Assembly: GCF_002149015.1 (NCBI RefSeq) | Contig: NZ_NGFO01000004.1 | Location: 1-64,000 of the forward strand | Length of the DNA stretch: 64,000 nt | DNA from: Gordonia lacunae | GTDB lineage: Bacteria > Actinomycetota > Actinomycetes > Mycobacteriales > Mycobacteriaceae | Direction of reading: 5' to 3' | Shown here: piece by piece, positions 18,945 through 28,252 of the stretch | How positions within the stretch are numbered: position 1 is the first letter of the stretch | Layout: every line of letters begins with the position of its first letter | The notes under the pieces: generated by a model | What the model was told of the DNA's origin: nothing | Databases searched by the model: none | Seen by the model: only the letters and a program-made list of their open reading frames with translations | Program-made: the position numbers and the translations under genes

Positions 18945-20104
18945 GGCGTCACCTGTTCGGTTCTCGTGAGTTCGGGCGGTAGTCCGAGAGCGGCCGCGCC
19001 ACCGCGAGATCCGATGGCGTTGCGGATGAATCGGTCGTCGACGAGGTCGGCATGGACTGTCGCCGGGTCGAGGCGCCCGAGGAAGCGGCGATCGCCGTCG
19101 ACGAGGGTGTTGTCCATCTCGGTGACGAGCCGCTCGGTGAAGCTCGCGAACGGGAAGGGCTGGAATCCGAGTCGCTGTGGTTGCCAGTCGACGTTGCGCA
19201 CGGCGAAGTCGGCCGGGTCGTAGGTCAGCGCCTTGGCGATGGCCGGTTTCGGTTGTGGGAGATACCCGCCGGCGAGTTCCGTTGCGGCCCGCGGCCGGTC
19301 GAGGTCGATGTGGTGCTGGGCCGCGACCACGGAGTCGGCGAGGGATTGCACCGCGGCGGGGCGCTCGTCGATGGCCGACTGATGGACGAGGAGTGCGCAG
19401 CAGGCGTGCTGGCGCCACACGTCGCCGAGGAAGGTGTGGATGCGGCCGATGCCGCGCACCTGGGCCATCGCGTTGAACGGATCGGCCACGACATAACCGG
19501 CGATCGAACCGTTGGCCAGCGCCGGCACCATGTCCGAGGGGCTCATCACGATCAGTTCGACGGTCTTGTCACCTCGGGACGCCCCGGTACGGATGACCGG
19601 TCGCAGTCCGTGGGTCCGCAACATCCGCTGCAGGATGATGTTGTGGATCGACCACCACGCCGGGATCGCGACCTGCGCGCCGGCGAGCTGCTCGAGGTCG
19701 ACGATGTCGGGCGCCACGGTCAGCGCCGACCCGTTGGTGTGATTCCAGCCCAACACCTGCACAGGGCTTTTCATCGCGTAGCGGAGTGCCACCGCCATCG
19801 GCATCAGGAGATGGACGACGTCGACCTTGCGTGTCACGAAGGCCTCGGCCAGGGAGGACCAGCTCCGGAACAGCACGGGCTTCGTCGAACTCACCGCGGC
19901 CGGTTCGTAGAGCCCGGCGGCGTGTGCGACGAGGAGCGGCGCCGCATCGGTGATCGGTAGATACCCAACGCGCAGCGCATCGGAGGCACCCGGTGGCGCT
20001 GCCGTGGCGGCCCGGCCCAGCCCGACGACACCGCCGATGCCGCCCGCGACCGTGAGCCCGCCGACCCCGGCCAGGAGGAGCCGGCGTGAGATGGGCGCGT
20101 TCAC
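18941..20104 (-). CDS. ABC transporter substrate-binding protein (SsuA/TauA, NMT1 type)
   Basis: 387 residues. The N terminus (SRRLLLAGVGGLTVAGG) is a twin-arginine-like signal, so it may be exported folded. DALRVGYLPITDAAPLLVAHAAGLY is the NMT1/sulfonate-binding opening, followed by HLLMPMAVALRYAMKSPVQVLGW and VADPFNAMAQ. Ligand could be an alkanesulfonate, sulfate ester or thiamine-precursor-like compound. The GTG start at 20104 overlaps the ATPase stop (GTGA). Confidence 0.88.
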   Translation of the reverse strand: MNAPISRRLLLAGVGGLTVAGGIGGVVGLGRAATAAPPGASDALRVGYLPITDAAPLLVAHAAGLYEPAAVSSTKPVLFRSWSSLAEAFVTRKVDVVHLLMPMAVALRYAMKSPVQVLGWNHTNGSALTVAPDIVDLEQLAGAQVAIPAWWSIHNIILQRMLRTHGLRPVIRTGASRGDKTVELIVMSPSDMVPALANGSIAGYVVADPFNAMAQVRGIGRIHTFLGDVWRQHACCALLVHQSAIDERPAAVQSLADSVVAAQHHIDLDRPRAATELAGGYLPQPKPAIAKALTYDPADFAVRNVDWQPQRLGFQPFPFASFTERLVTEMDNTLVDGDRRFLGRLDPATVHADLVDDRFIRNAIGSRGGAAALGLPPELTRTEQVTP

Positions 20105-20835
20105 ACCTGCTGCCCCACCTGGTGACCGAAGTGCGTCAGGATCTCGGCGCGCCGGTCGGGGTCGGCGCCGCCGAGACCGGAGTCGAGCTGCCACTCCCCG
20201 CCGATCCGACCCGCTGCGGACAGCAGGACGATCCGGTCGGCCAGTTCCAGCGCCTCGTCGACGTCGTGTGTCACGAGGACGACGGTGATCCCCAGTTCGG
20301 CGGCCAACTCGGCCAGCCAGTTCCGCAGTTCGCCGCGCACCGCGGGATCGAGTGCGCTGAAGGGTTCGTCGAGCAAGAGCAGCCGGGGCCGGATTGCGGC
20401 CGCCCGGATGATCGCCACCCGTTGCGCCTGCCCGCCCGACAACTGGTCAGGGTAGCGGCCGGTGAGGCCGTCGAGCCCGAACCGGCGCAACAGGCCCAGC
20501 GCGTGATCGTTCTCGAACGACGAACGGTGCGCGGCGAATCGGCGCCCGAACCGGATGTTCTCCTCGACGGTCAGCCACGGCATCAGCAGTGCACGTTGGA
20601 AGACGACCCCCGTGTTTGGTCGCTCCCCGCCGGACTCATCCCGCCACTCCAGGCTGCCGGCATCGAGGGTCTCGAGACCGGCGAGCACCCGCAACAGCGT
20701 GGTCTTTCCGCTGCCGCTACGCCCGAGGACGGCCACGAACTCTCCGTCGTCGACGGTGAGGTCGATGCCCGACAACACGGATGTGCCGCGAAAAGACTTG
20801 CGGCCACCGACTATTCGAACTGCGCGAGTTCCCAC
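20101..20835 (-). CDS. ABC transporter ATP-binding protein (SsuB/TauB type)
   Basis: 244 residues. Walker A is GRSGSGKTTLL, the signature LSGGQAQR, Walker B LLLLDEP and the switch His in VTHDVDEAL, so it is a complete ATPase. It powers import with the neighbouring permease and binding protein. The GTG start overlaps the 3' end of the acyl-CoA-dehydrogenase-like gene by 25 bp. Confidence 0.94.
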   Translation of the reverse strand: MGTRAVRIVGGRKSFRGTSVLSGIDLTVDDGEFVAVLGRSGSGKTTLLRVLAGLETLDAGSLEWRDESGGERPNTGVVFQRALLMPWLTVEENIRFGRRFAAHRSSFENDHALGLLRRFGLDGLTGRYPDQLSGGQAQRVAIIRAAAIRPRLLLLDEPFSALDPAVRGELRNWLAELAAELGITVVLVTHDVDEALELADRIVLLSAAGRIGGEWQLDSGLGGADPDRRAEILTHFGHQVGQQV

Positions 20836-21845
20836 CGCAGTTGTCCTTCCGAGGGTGATTGGATGGGGATGAAAGCTGTTTCCCGGAACCGCCTGTTGGT
20901 GGCGCTCGCGGTCGCATAACCCGCACCGCCGCGGACGGTCGCCTCGAGCCGCGAGGCCGCGACCGCGGTTCGGGCGGCGTCGAGGCGCAGCCGGATCAGA
21001 TCGGCCGGCGACGGTGTCGTCGGATCGGCGGCGAACATCGCGAGACGTGCACGTATCGAATCGAATTCGGCCGTCTGTTCGTCCAACTCGGGACGGAACA
21101 CCTCGTTGACCCCGGTCAGCGACTCGACGGCACCGTCAAGTGCGGCACCGATGGCTCCGCTGCAGAATGCGGACTGCAACAGCAGGAACACCGGCCGTAT
21201 CCCCCGGACGAACGCGGTCAGGTCATCGGAGATCACGCTGTCCGCGCCGATCGTCACGTCGACGAGCTCGAGGGACGTCGAGGCGGTGGATCCCAAACCG
21301 ACCAGCTCTGGCGCGGAACGGATCTCGACGCCGGGCGCGTCCGCGTCGACGACCGCGACGAGGGTCCTGTCGCCGGTGCGCACCGGGAGAACGATCAGCG
21401 ATTCGTCGTAGACGTTCGACGCCCAGCGAATCGGTCCGGTCGCCACCACACCCGCCCGGCCGCGACGCCCCGTGATGGGCACCTCGCCGAGACCGGCCAC
21501 CTGTTTCAGACCCGCCGCCATGGCCGTGACACCGATCCGCTCGCCACTGAGAAGTGACGCCAGGTGCCTCTCCCGCAATGGCTCCGGCGATCGGGTGACG
21601 TACTCGATCGTCATCCGCTGCGCCCACAACGAGAATCCGGCCGACAGGCTCACCGCCGACACACGTTCGAGGACGTCGATCATCGACGCCAGCGAGCCGT
21701 CGACGACTCCCCGGCCCAGGAGGCCGGCCGCACCGGCCGCGGCGATGTCGAGTCGGGTGTCGGTGTGCCCGGCGTCGAGATCGCGGGCACGATCGGCCAC
21801 GGACGCGACGACCTCGCCGAGCTCATCGGTCAGTGTCGGCGCCAT
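20811..21845 (-). CDS. Acyl-CoA-dehydrogenase-like flavoprotein
   Basis: 344 residues with the three-domain acyl-CoA dehydrogenase layout: N-terminal helices, a middle beta domain (GVVATGPIRWASN) and a C-terminal helical domain ending in GGAGYATASATNRRFRETAFIPIQSPSE. Relatives linked to sulfonate-type ABC transporters include flavin-dependent desulfurising monooxygenases (DszC/SfnB-like). A role as a monooxygenase or dehydrogenase on the imported compound is inferred. It overlaps the ATPase gene and starts 5 nt behind the DUF4242 stop. Confidence 0.8.
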   Translation of the reverse strand: MAPTLTDELGEVVASVADRARDLDAGHTDTRLDIAAAGAAGLLGRGVVDGSLASMIDVLERVSAVSLSAGFSLWAQRMTIEYVTRSPEPLRERHLASLLSGERIGVTAMAAGLKQVAGLGEVPITGRRGRAGVVATGPIRWASNVYDESLIVLPVRTGDRTLVAVVDADAPGVEIRSAPELVGLGSTASTSLELVDVTIGADSVISDDLTAFVRGIRPVFLLLQSAFCSGAIGAALDGAVESLTGVNEVFRPELDEQTAEFDSIRARLAMFAADPTTPSPADLIRLRLDAARTAVAASRLEATVRGGAGYATASATNRRFRETAFIPIQSPSEGQLRWELAQFE

Positions 21846-21850
21846 ACCGG

Positions 21851-22378
21851 TCAGCCCTGCAGACGGTGGAGGCGGTCCACCGGGGTCGACACGACCTCAC
21901 GAGCGTGACGGACGGCCGCCTCGTCCGGGGCATCGTAGAAGCACAGGCACTTGTCGGTGTCCTCGCGGACATAGGTCCGCAGGAAGCTGACCTCGGGGAC
22001 GTCGGCGTACTTCGGCGAGTTCGCCTTCTTGCGCGCCAGGTAGGTCTCCATGTCGATGGCTTCGGGGATGTCCCACTCGACGAGGTAGCCGGCGGTCGGG
22101 CGCGCCTTCTTCAGCTCGTCCAGGTCTGCGCCGACGAGCCGGACCTCGTCCGGGCCGGCGGCGACGATCCCCCGGAGGGCCTCGACCCCGTCGAGCCCCG
22201 CGGCCCGGCAGCCCTCGAACTCGGCGATCACGAACAACCGGGCAGCGCCCTCGGTCACCTGCGTCTCGATCAGTTCGCCGCCGGCGGTACGCAGGTGCGC
22301 GTCGAGTCCTTTGATGAGTTCCTCGACCTTGCCCGCATCGCTGTCGGCAGGTTCGAGTTCGTAGAGGAAGAGCGCCAT
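21851..22378 (-). CDS. DUF4242 (SCO4226-like nickel-binding) protein
   Basis: 175 residues. The second half (YLVEWDIPEAIDMETYLARKK, then VSFLRTYVREDTDKCLCFYDAPDEAAV) is the DUF4242 ferredoxin-like fold; the first half resembles a diverged copy (FLYELEPADSDAGKVEEL). Some members bind nickel; others are only structural predictions. It is the first gene of the operon and lies behind the TetR palindrome. The ATG at 22378 is chosen because the homologous fold begins there; the frame extends to 22432. Confidence 0.8.
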   Translation of the reverse strand: MALFLYELEPADSDAGKVEELIKGLDAHLRTAGGELIETQVTEGAARLFVIAEFEGCRAAGLDGVEALRGIVAAGPDEVRLVGADLDELKKARPTAGYLVEWDIPEAIDMETYLARKKANSPKYADVPEVSFLRTYVREDTDKCLCFYDAPDEAAVRHAREVVSTPVDRLHRLQG

Positions 22379-22430
22379 GGGTGAGCCTTTCTGCGTCGGT
22401 GTGCCCGCTGGTGACCGCACCGACCCTGGC

Positions 22431-22452
22431 ATAGACAGACCGGTCTGTCTAT
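22431..22452. promoter_or_regulatory. 22-bp perfect palindrome, TetR operator
   Basis: ATAGACAGACC followed directly by its exact reverse complement GGTCTGTCTAT. It lies between the divergent DUF4242 operon (start 22378) and the TetR gene (start 22480), where an autoregulatory operator would be. TAGACAGACCGGTCTGTCTA-type palindromes are known TetR/AcrR-family sites. Confidence 0.88.
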
Positions 22453-22479
22453 GGGCTCTCGTGGTCTACTCTTGGCGCT

Positions 22480-23079
22480 GTGAGCAACCCCGCACAGGCG
22501 AGCACCGGCCGCGCGACCTCCGCTGCCGGGCCCGGCAGCCCGGCCGATCGACTGCTCGCCACCGCCACCGAACTGTTTGCCGCACAGGGCATACGGTCGG
22601 TCGGCATCGATCTGATCCTGCGTGAGTCCGGCGTCGCCAAGGCGAGTCTGTACAACGCCTACGGTTCGAAAGACGGATTGGTCGTGGCCTACCTCGAGCG
22701 TTTGGATCAGGCTGATCAAAACCGGTGGTTCGAGGCGACGAAGGCCCTCTCCGATCCGCGTGAGCGCATCCTGACCTTCTTCGACCTCGCCATCGCCGGG
22801 GCCCCGACCCGCAACTTCCGCGGCTGTCAGTACGCCAATGCCGCCACCGAGTTCCCCGACACCGACCTGCCTCCCATCACGGCGCACCGCGCGTGGCTCC
22901 TCGACACCCTCGGTGACAACCTGCGCGCACTCGGCGTCTCGGAGCCCGACGCGACCGCGCGACAGATCCAGGTGGTCTACGACGGCGCGCTCTCGGGGTC
23001 GAAGATGGCCCGCTCCACCGCCCCCATCGAGACCGGCAAGCAGCTGGTGGAGGCCTTGCTCGACCGCACCACCGGGTGA
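22480..23079 (+). CDS. TetR-family repressor
   Basis: 199 residues. The HTH is at about residues 25-68 (LLATATELFAAQGIRSVGIDLILRESGVAKASLYNAYGSKDGLV), with a C-terminal ligand domain. It starts with GTG, 28 nt from the palindrome. It probably represses itself and the DUF4242-ABC operon. The inducer is likely the imported compound or an oxidation product; that is inference. Confidence 0.92.
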   Translation: MSNPAQASTGRATSAAGPGSPADRLLATATELFAAQGIRSVGIDLILRESGVAKASLYNAYGSKDGLVVAYLERLDQADQNRWFEATKALSDPRERILTFFDLAIAGAPTRNFRGCQYANAATEFPDTDLPPITAHRAWLLDTLGDNLRALGVSEPDATARQIQVVYDGALSGSKMARSTAPIETGKQLVEALLDRTTG

Positions 23080-23151
23080 GCCCGGCGTTCCGCACCCGTC
23101 CGGTGGACATCGAGGCTACGGTCGAGACATCCCGTCGACGCGGAGGTGGTG

Positions 23152-23970
23152 ATGAGCTCACCGACACCGAACGATGCGCGATGGGTGCCATGGCGGGTGG
23201 CGCCGGCGTCGGGCTTCGTCGTCGACGACCCGACCGGACGCGGCGAGGTCGACATCGCGCAGATCGATGAACGACAGTTCGTCGTGCGCAACGCGTTCCG
23301 GTTCTCCCACCCTGACATCGAGGAGTACCTCGTCGAACAGCTGATCGATCGGGGCACGCCGGAGCCGCAGGCGCGCCGGGCCGTCGACGCCGCCCGCACG
23401 TTCGTCCCGCGCGAGGACAACCCGACCGACCTCGCCTCGATCCCCCGGTTCCTGCGCTGGTTCGAAAACCCCTACGGCAGACACTCACTGGCAGCGCTCA
23501 TCCACGACGAGCTCATCACGGGCACCGCCAACTCCGGTGCGCTCGGGAGTGACACCCTGTCCGATCGCTTCTTTCGCGAGATGATGCGGACGTCCGGGGT
23601 CCCCTGGCTCAAACGGTGGATCATGTGGTCGGCGGTGGCGCTCCGCACACGCTGGGTCGCAGGCGGATGGCGGCGACTCAGTGTGGCGGTGTGGCTATTG
23701 CTGAGCGTCGCCGGAATCTCTGCGGCGATCGGTTCGACCGGAGCGTTGCTGTTCGGCTGGCCGTGGCCGACGTCGTCGCCTGCGGTCTCGCTTGTCTTCT
23801 CGCTCCTGATGATCTTTGTCGCCGCACCACTGTGGGGACGGCAGTGGGCCGCGAGTCTCGTTGCGGCCGTTGCCGCCTTGTGGCTCCTACCCGCGGCCAT
23901 CGTGGCGTACTTCGCCTATGCGCTGTATCTGTTGTCAGAGAAGGTCGCCCGCATCGTCGGGCTCACGTAG
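23152..23970 (+). CDS. DUF1353 domain membrane protein
   Basis: 272 residues. The middle (NPTDLASIPRFLRWFENPYGRHSLAALIHDEL) is the DUF1353 core, best known from phage and bacterial small proteins of unknown function. Here it is extended by a C-terminal region with three or four membrane helices (from about residue 175). GGAGG lies 5 nt before the ATG at 23152; two in-frame GTGs lie just upstream. Confidence 0.8.
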   Translation: MSSPTPNDARWVPWRVAPASGFVVDDPTGRGEVDIAQIDERQFVVRNAFRFSHPDIEEYLVEQLIDRGTPEPQARRAVDAARTFVPREDNPTDLASIPRFLRWFENPYGRHSLAALIHDELITGTANSGALGSDTLSDRFFREMMRTSGVPWLKRWIMWSAVALRTRWVAGGWRRLSVAVWLLLSVAGISAAIGSTGALLFGWPWPTSSPAVSLVFSLLMIFVAAPLWGRQWAASLVAAVAALWLLPAAIVAYFAYALYLLSEKVARIVGLT

Positions 23971-24071
23971 CGCATCGGCGGAGCATTCTTGTCGGTGGTG
24001 TGGTTTAGCTTGGTGAGTATCAGTTGGACCGGTCAACCAGATCGGGCCGCATCGACTTCGGGGGAGTCACT

Positions 24072-25775
24072 GTGGGGGCATGGACCGATCTGCCGGGCGA
24101 GTTCCTCGCCGGGGTCGATCCTGCCCGCCCGGCCGACGCCGACACCGCCGCCCACATGCATCGTCTGGGGTCGATCCGGGCCGGGGAGTCGTATCTGGCG
24201 TGGTGCCGGTATCAGACGATCCTGGTGCTGTGCGACCGGTTCCTGACCCCGGTCGGCAACAGCTACGTGTCCGACGGCTTCGGGGACGTCGTCGCCCGGG
24301 TGGCCCGCGAAGCGGGCATCAGCCGTCACCGCGCGGCGACGCTGGTTGACGACGCCCTGTGTCTTCGTGGTCGGCTGCCGCGGGTGCTGGAGACATTGCG
24401 CGACGGCATCATCGCCCCGCACCAGATCCGCGAGATCATCGGCCGCACCCACCTGGTGTCCGATGATCACCTTCTCGATCCCGAGGACCTCGACAGCCGC
24501 CGGATCATCGAGGTGCTCGACGCATCCATCGCCGCCTTGCTGCGGAATCGGGTCGGGTCGTGGTCGACGTCAGGCTTGCGTGACATGATCGACCGGCTGG
24601 TCTTCGGCCACGACGCCGACGCGGTCCGCGAACGACGCCGCGAAGCGCTCGACACACGAGGCGTGTGGACCGAAAACCACGGCGACGGGACCGGTGAGAT
24701 CACCGCGGTCATGGCCGCCGAGAACATTCGGGCCTGCGACGCCTCGGTGCGCGCGCTCGCGGCGTCGGTGTGCGACCGGGACGGACGCACCCGCAGCCAA
24801 CGCAACTCTGATGCCATGTGCGCGTTGCTCACCCGAACAGCGTTCACGTGCGCGTGCGGACAATCCGACTGCACCGCACCACCCGTCGATCCTGCCAGTG
24901 CGGCGGCGACTGCCGAGATCGTGATCCACGTCGTGACCGACGCCGACACGTTGGCCGGTGGGTCGGGGCCCGGGTGGGTTGACGGACACGGGGTGATCTG
25001 CGATGAGCATGTGCGCGACCTCGCCGCACGGCACAATGCCACCCTGAGCCCGGTCACCCCGGTGCGCACACCACCCACGCATATCGTCGCCGGCGGTTCA
25101 GCCGTGACCGGCGAGGGCGGATACGACGACGACACCACCCGGACCGCGAACATCGCCGCGCCACAGCCGGGTACGGCCACCGTGGTGGTCTTTCCGGGCG
25201 CGCTGCCCGGTGATCCGTATCGGCCGAGCGCCGCATGTGCGGAGTTCGTGCGGGTTCGCGACGGTTACTGCACCGAACCGGGTTGCACGCGTTCGGCGTT
25301 CACCGCCGATGTCGACCATGTCGCCGAGTACGACCACGCCCGGCCGGCGCGCGGGGGTGCGACGTCGAGTGAGAACCTCAACGCCAAATGCCGTGCCGGT
25401 CATCTGCACAAGACGCACAGCGACTGGACCGATGTGCAGTACCGCGATGACGACGGCCGACTGGTCACCGAGTTTGCGACGCCGGAGGGGTTTGTCATCC
25501 CCGGCGAGGCCGAAACCCTCGAAGATCTGTTCCCCAACCTGCGTCGTATCCGATTCGAGCAAGCCGCGAAAGCCCCACCGAGTCCGAGAGTCATCGTGCC
25601 GGAGCGGCAAGGCCGACTACCACGCACGATCACCGAACGAACCGCCGCGAAACACGCGAAGCGGCGAGAAGAACGTGCCCGCAACAAGACACAGCGCGAA
25701 GCGGATCGACGCGCCCGGAGCGAGGCAGCCCACCATCAGCCGACAACCCACGACGACGACCCGCCGCCATTCTGA
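24072..25775 (+). CDS. DUF222 / 13E12-type HNH endonuclease-like protein
   Basis: About 567 residues. The N-terminal 350 residues are the DUF222 region typical of the 13E12 repeat family in mycobacteria and Gordonia. The C-terminal HNH domain reads CTEPGCTRSAFTADVDHVAEYDH, then ENLNAKCRAGHLHKTHSDW, giving the two Cys pairs and the HNH residues. The family is multi-copy in Gordonia-type genomes; its role is not established. GGGGAG precedes the GTG at 24072, which I prefer; the frame extends to a TTG at 24024. It ends in a lysine/arginine-rich tail. Confidence 0.88.
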   Translation: MGAWTDLPGEFLAGVDPARPADADTAAHMHRLGSIRAGESYLAWCRYQTILVLCDRFLTPVGNSYVSDGFGDVVARVAREAGISRHRAATLVDDALCLRGRLPRVLETLRDGIIAPHQIREIIGRTHLVSDDHLLDPEDLDSRRIIEVLDASIAALLRNRVGSWSTSGLRDMIDRLVFGHDADAVRERRREALDTRGVWTENHGDGTGEITAVMAAENIRACDASVRALAASVCDRDGRTRSQRNSDAMCALLTRTAFTCACGQSDCTAPPVDPASAAATAEIVIHVVTDADTLAGGSGPGWVDGHGVICDEHVRDLAARHNATLSPVTPVRTPPTHIVAGGSAVTGEGGYDDDTTRTANIAAPQPGTATVVVFPGALPGDPYRPSAACAEFVRVRDGYCTEPGCTRSAFTADVDHVAEYDHARPARGGATSSENLNAKCRAGHLHKTHSDWTDVQYRDDDGRLVTEFATPEGFVIPGEAETLEDLFPNLRRIRFEQAAKAPPSPRVIVPERQGRLPRTITERTAAKHAKRREERARNKTQREADRRARSEAAHHQPTTHDDDPPPF

Positions 25776-25780
25776 CAACG

Positions 25781-25829
25781 CCAACACCCCGGCGGAACGT
25801 GGTCTTCCACGTACCCACCGGGGTGTTGG
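25781..25829. terminator. Bidirectional terminator between HNH gene and lon
   Basis: CCAACACCCCGG (25781 on) pairs with CCGGGGTGTTGG (to 25829), and the inner ACGTGG/CCACGT with a TCTT loop extends the hairpin. It sits in the 70-bp gap between two convergent genes (stops at 25775 and 25846) and can serve both strands. Confidence 0.85.
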
Positions 25830-25845
25830 GGTCACAGAGCGCGGG

Positions 25846-28188
25846 TCAGGCCGCGCTCACCTGCGCGTCGACGGCGACTTCCAGCGCCTGCGCGACGATC
25901 TCGGCGACGTCGGTCATCGGCCGCACGTCGAGGGCGTCGAGCACCTCGGCCGGCACGTCGTCGAGGTCGGGCTCGTTGCGCTGCGGGATGAAGATGGTCT
26001 TCAACCCGTTGCGTTGCGCCGCAAGCAGTTTCTGCTTGACCCCGCCGATCGGCAGGACACGCCCGTTGAGCGTGACCTCGCCGGTCATCCCGACATCGCT
26101 GCGCACCTGACGTCCCGTCGCCATCGACACCAGCGCGGTGACCATGGTGACGCCGGCACTCGGACCGTCCTTTGGCACAGCTCCGGCCGGAACGTGCACG
26201 TGGATGGTCTTGTCGAGCGCCTTCGGGTCGACGCCGAGTTGCTCGGCATGCGCCCGCACGTACGACAGTGCGATCTGTGCCGACTCCTTCATCACGTCGC
26301 CGAGCTGCCCGGTCAGCTTCAGACCCGGCTCGCCCTCGGTGGCGTTCACCTCGATGAACAGGACATCGCCGCCCATGCCCGTGACCGCGAGACCTGTTGC
26401 GACACCGGGGACCGCCGTCCGCTCCGCCGATTCCGGCGTGAAGCGCGGACGCCCCAGGTAGTCCCGCAGGTCGGGCTCGTCGATGGTGACGGGCACCGTC
26501 GGGGTTTCCTCTTCTCCCGATTCGATCGCGAGGTTGGTCGCGGCCTTGCGCAGCGCCTTGGCGAGCAGCCGTTCGAACTGTCGCACACCGGGTTCGCGGG
26601 TGTAGTTGGCCGCGATCTCCCGCAGTGCCGCATCGGTGACGGTCACCTCGTCGGGGGTCAGCGCCGCACGCTCGGCCTGCCGGGGCAGCAGGTAGTCGCG
26701 GGCGATGGCGACCTTGTCGTCCTCGGTGTACCCGTCGAGCGTGACCAGCTCCATGCGGTCGAGCAGGGCCGACGGGATGTTCTCGATGACGTTGGCGGTC
26801 GCGAGGAACAGCACATCGGACAGGTCGAGGTCGAGATCGAGGTAGTGATCGCGGAAGGTGTGGTTCTGCGCGGGGTCGAGGACCTCGAGCAGCGCGGCGG
26901 CCGGGTCGCCCCGGTAGTCCGAGCCCACCTTGTCGATCTCGTCCAGCAGCACAACGGGATTCATCGATCCCGCCTCGCCGATGGCCCGTACGATCCGGCC
27001 GGGCAGCGCGCCGACGTAGGTACGCCGGTGACCGCGGATCTCCGACTCGTCCCGCACGCCGCCGAGAGCGACGCGCACGAACTTGCGGCCCAGCGCACGG
27101 GCGACGCTCTCACCGAGCGATGTCTTGCCGACACCGGGCGGACCGGCGAGCACCATCACGGCACCCGACCCGCGTCCGCCGACGACCTGCAGGCCGCGTT
27201 CGGCGCGACGGGCGCGCACCGCCAGGTATTCGACGATGCGGTCCTTCACGTCGTCGAGGCCGTGGTGATCGGCGTCGAGGATCTCGCGTGCGCCCTTGAC
27301 GTCCGTGGAGTCCTCGGTGCTGGTGTTCCACGGCAGGTCGAGGACGGTGTCGAGCCAGGTGCGGATCCATCCGGTCTCCGGCGACTGGTCGCTGGCACGT
27401 TCGAGCTTGCCCACCTCGCGGAGCGCGGCCTCGCGCACCTTCTCGGGCAGGTCGGCTGCCTCGACGCGGCCGCGATAGTCGTCGGCGCCCTCGGGCTCGT
27501 CCTCGCCGAGCTCCTTGCGGATGGCGGCGAGCTGCTGACGCAGCAGGAATTCCTTCTGCTGCTTGTCCATGCCCGCGCGGACGTCCTCGGCGATCTTCTC
27601 GGTCACCTCGGACTCGGCCAGATGATCGCCCGTCCACTCGATGAGCAGGCGCAACCGCGCCGCAGTCACCGGCGTCTCGAGCAACTCACGCTTCTGCTCG
27701 TCGGACAGCCACGACGCATAGCCCGAGGTGTCCGCGAGATCCGACGGATCGGACATCTTGTTGACGGCGTCGATGAGCTGCCATGCCTCGCGGCGCTGCA
27801 GCATCGCCAGCACGAGCTTCTTGTACTCGCCGGCGAGTTCACGGTCGTCGTCGGTGACCTCGACGGCGTCGACCTCGGTCACCTCGACCCACAGCGCCGC
27901 ACCGTGACCAGGCGTCCCGGTCCCGATCTGCGCGCGCTGCTCACCCTTGACGACGGCAGCGATGCCGCCGCCCGGGATACGGCCGACCTGCACGATCGAC
28001 GCGATGACACCGTAGGTGGGATACCGGTCGTCCAGACGCGGCGCGACCAGCAGTTTTCCGGTCTCGCTCGCCCGGGCGGCGTCGACCGTGGCCTGCGCGG
28101 CATCGTCGAGCGGGATGGGCACGACCATGCCGGGCAGAACGACGACGTCGGGAACGAAGAGAACCGGCAGTGAATATGTCTGCGACAT
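25846..28188 (-). CDS. lon: Lon ATP-dependent protease
   Basis: 780 residues, a normal LonA: N-terminal substrate domain, AAA+ domain with Walker A GPPGVGKTSL, and the C-terminal Ser/Lys protease domain with KDGPSAGVTM around the catalytic Ser and GGVKQKLLAA around the Lys. It degrades misfolded and selected regulatory proteins. TGGAGG lies before the ATG. A HAIR-like palindrome 12 bp upstream of the start suggests HspR control, as reported for lon in Streptomyces. Confidence 0.97.
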   Translation of the reverse strand: MSQTYSLPVLFVPDVVVLPGMVVPIPLDDAAQATVDAARASETGKLLVAPRLDDRYPTYGVIASIVQVGRIPGGGIAAVVKGEQRAQIGTGTPGHGAALWVEVTEVDAVEVTDDDRELAGEYKKLVLAMLQRREAWQLIDAVNKMSDPSDLADTSGYASWLSDEQKRELLETPVTAARLRLLIEWTGDHLAESEVTEKIAEDVRAGMDKQQKEFLLRQQLAAIRKELGEDEPEGADDYRGRVEAADLPEKVREAALREVGKLERASDQSPETGWIRTWLDTVLDLPWNTSTEDSTDVKGAREILDADHHGLDDVKDRIVEYLAVRARRAERGLQVVGGRGSGAVMVLAGPPGVGKTSLGESVARALGRKFVRVALGGVRDESEIRGHRRTYVGALPGRIVRAIGEAGSMNPVVLLDEIDKVGSDYRGDPAAALLEVLDPAQNHTFRDHYLDLDLDLSDVLFLATANVIENIPSALLDRMELVTLDGYTEDDKVAIARDYLLPRQAERAALTPDEVTVTDAALREIAANYTREPGVRQFERLLAKALRKAATNLAIESGEEETPTVPVTIDEPDLRDYLGRPRFTPESAERTAVPGVATGLAVTGMGGDVLFIEVNATEGEPGLKLTGQLGDVMKESAQIALSYVRAHAEQLGVDPKALDKTIHVHVPAGAVPKDGPSAGVTMVTALVSMATGRQVRSDVGMTGEVTLNGRVLPIGGVKQKLLAAQRNGLKTIFIPQRNEPDLDDVPAEVLDALDVRPMTDVAEIVAQALEVAVDAQVSAA

Positions 28189-28200
28189 GAAACCTCCAGA

Positions 28201-28221
28201 GTTAAGTCTGACCGACTCAAC
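28201..28221. promoter_or_regulatory. HAIR-like operator upstream of lon
   Basis: GTTAAGT-N7-ACTCAAC is an inverted repeat with the HAIR geometry (consensus CTTGAGT-N7-ACTCAAG; on the minus strand TTGAGT-N7-ACTTAA). It lies 12 bp upstream of the lon ATG, where a bound HspR would block transcription or translation start. Confidence 0.78.
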
Positions 28222-28252
28222 CCAGGTGGCAGGAATCTTGTTCCCGAGCGAT

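Noticed and set aside
25210..28173. 987-codon open frame antisense to lon
   Set aside because: Shadow of lon; the product is Arg/Gly/Val-rich with no homology signal.
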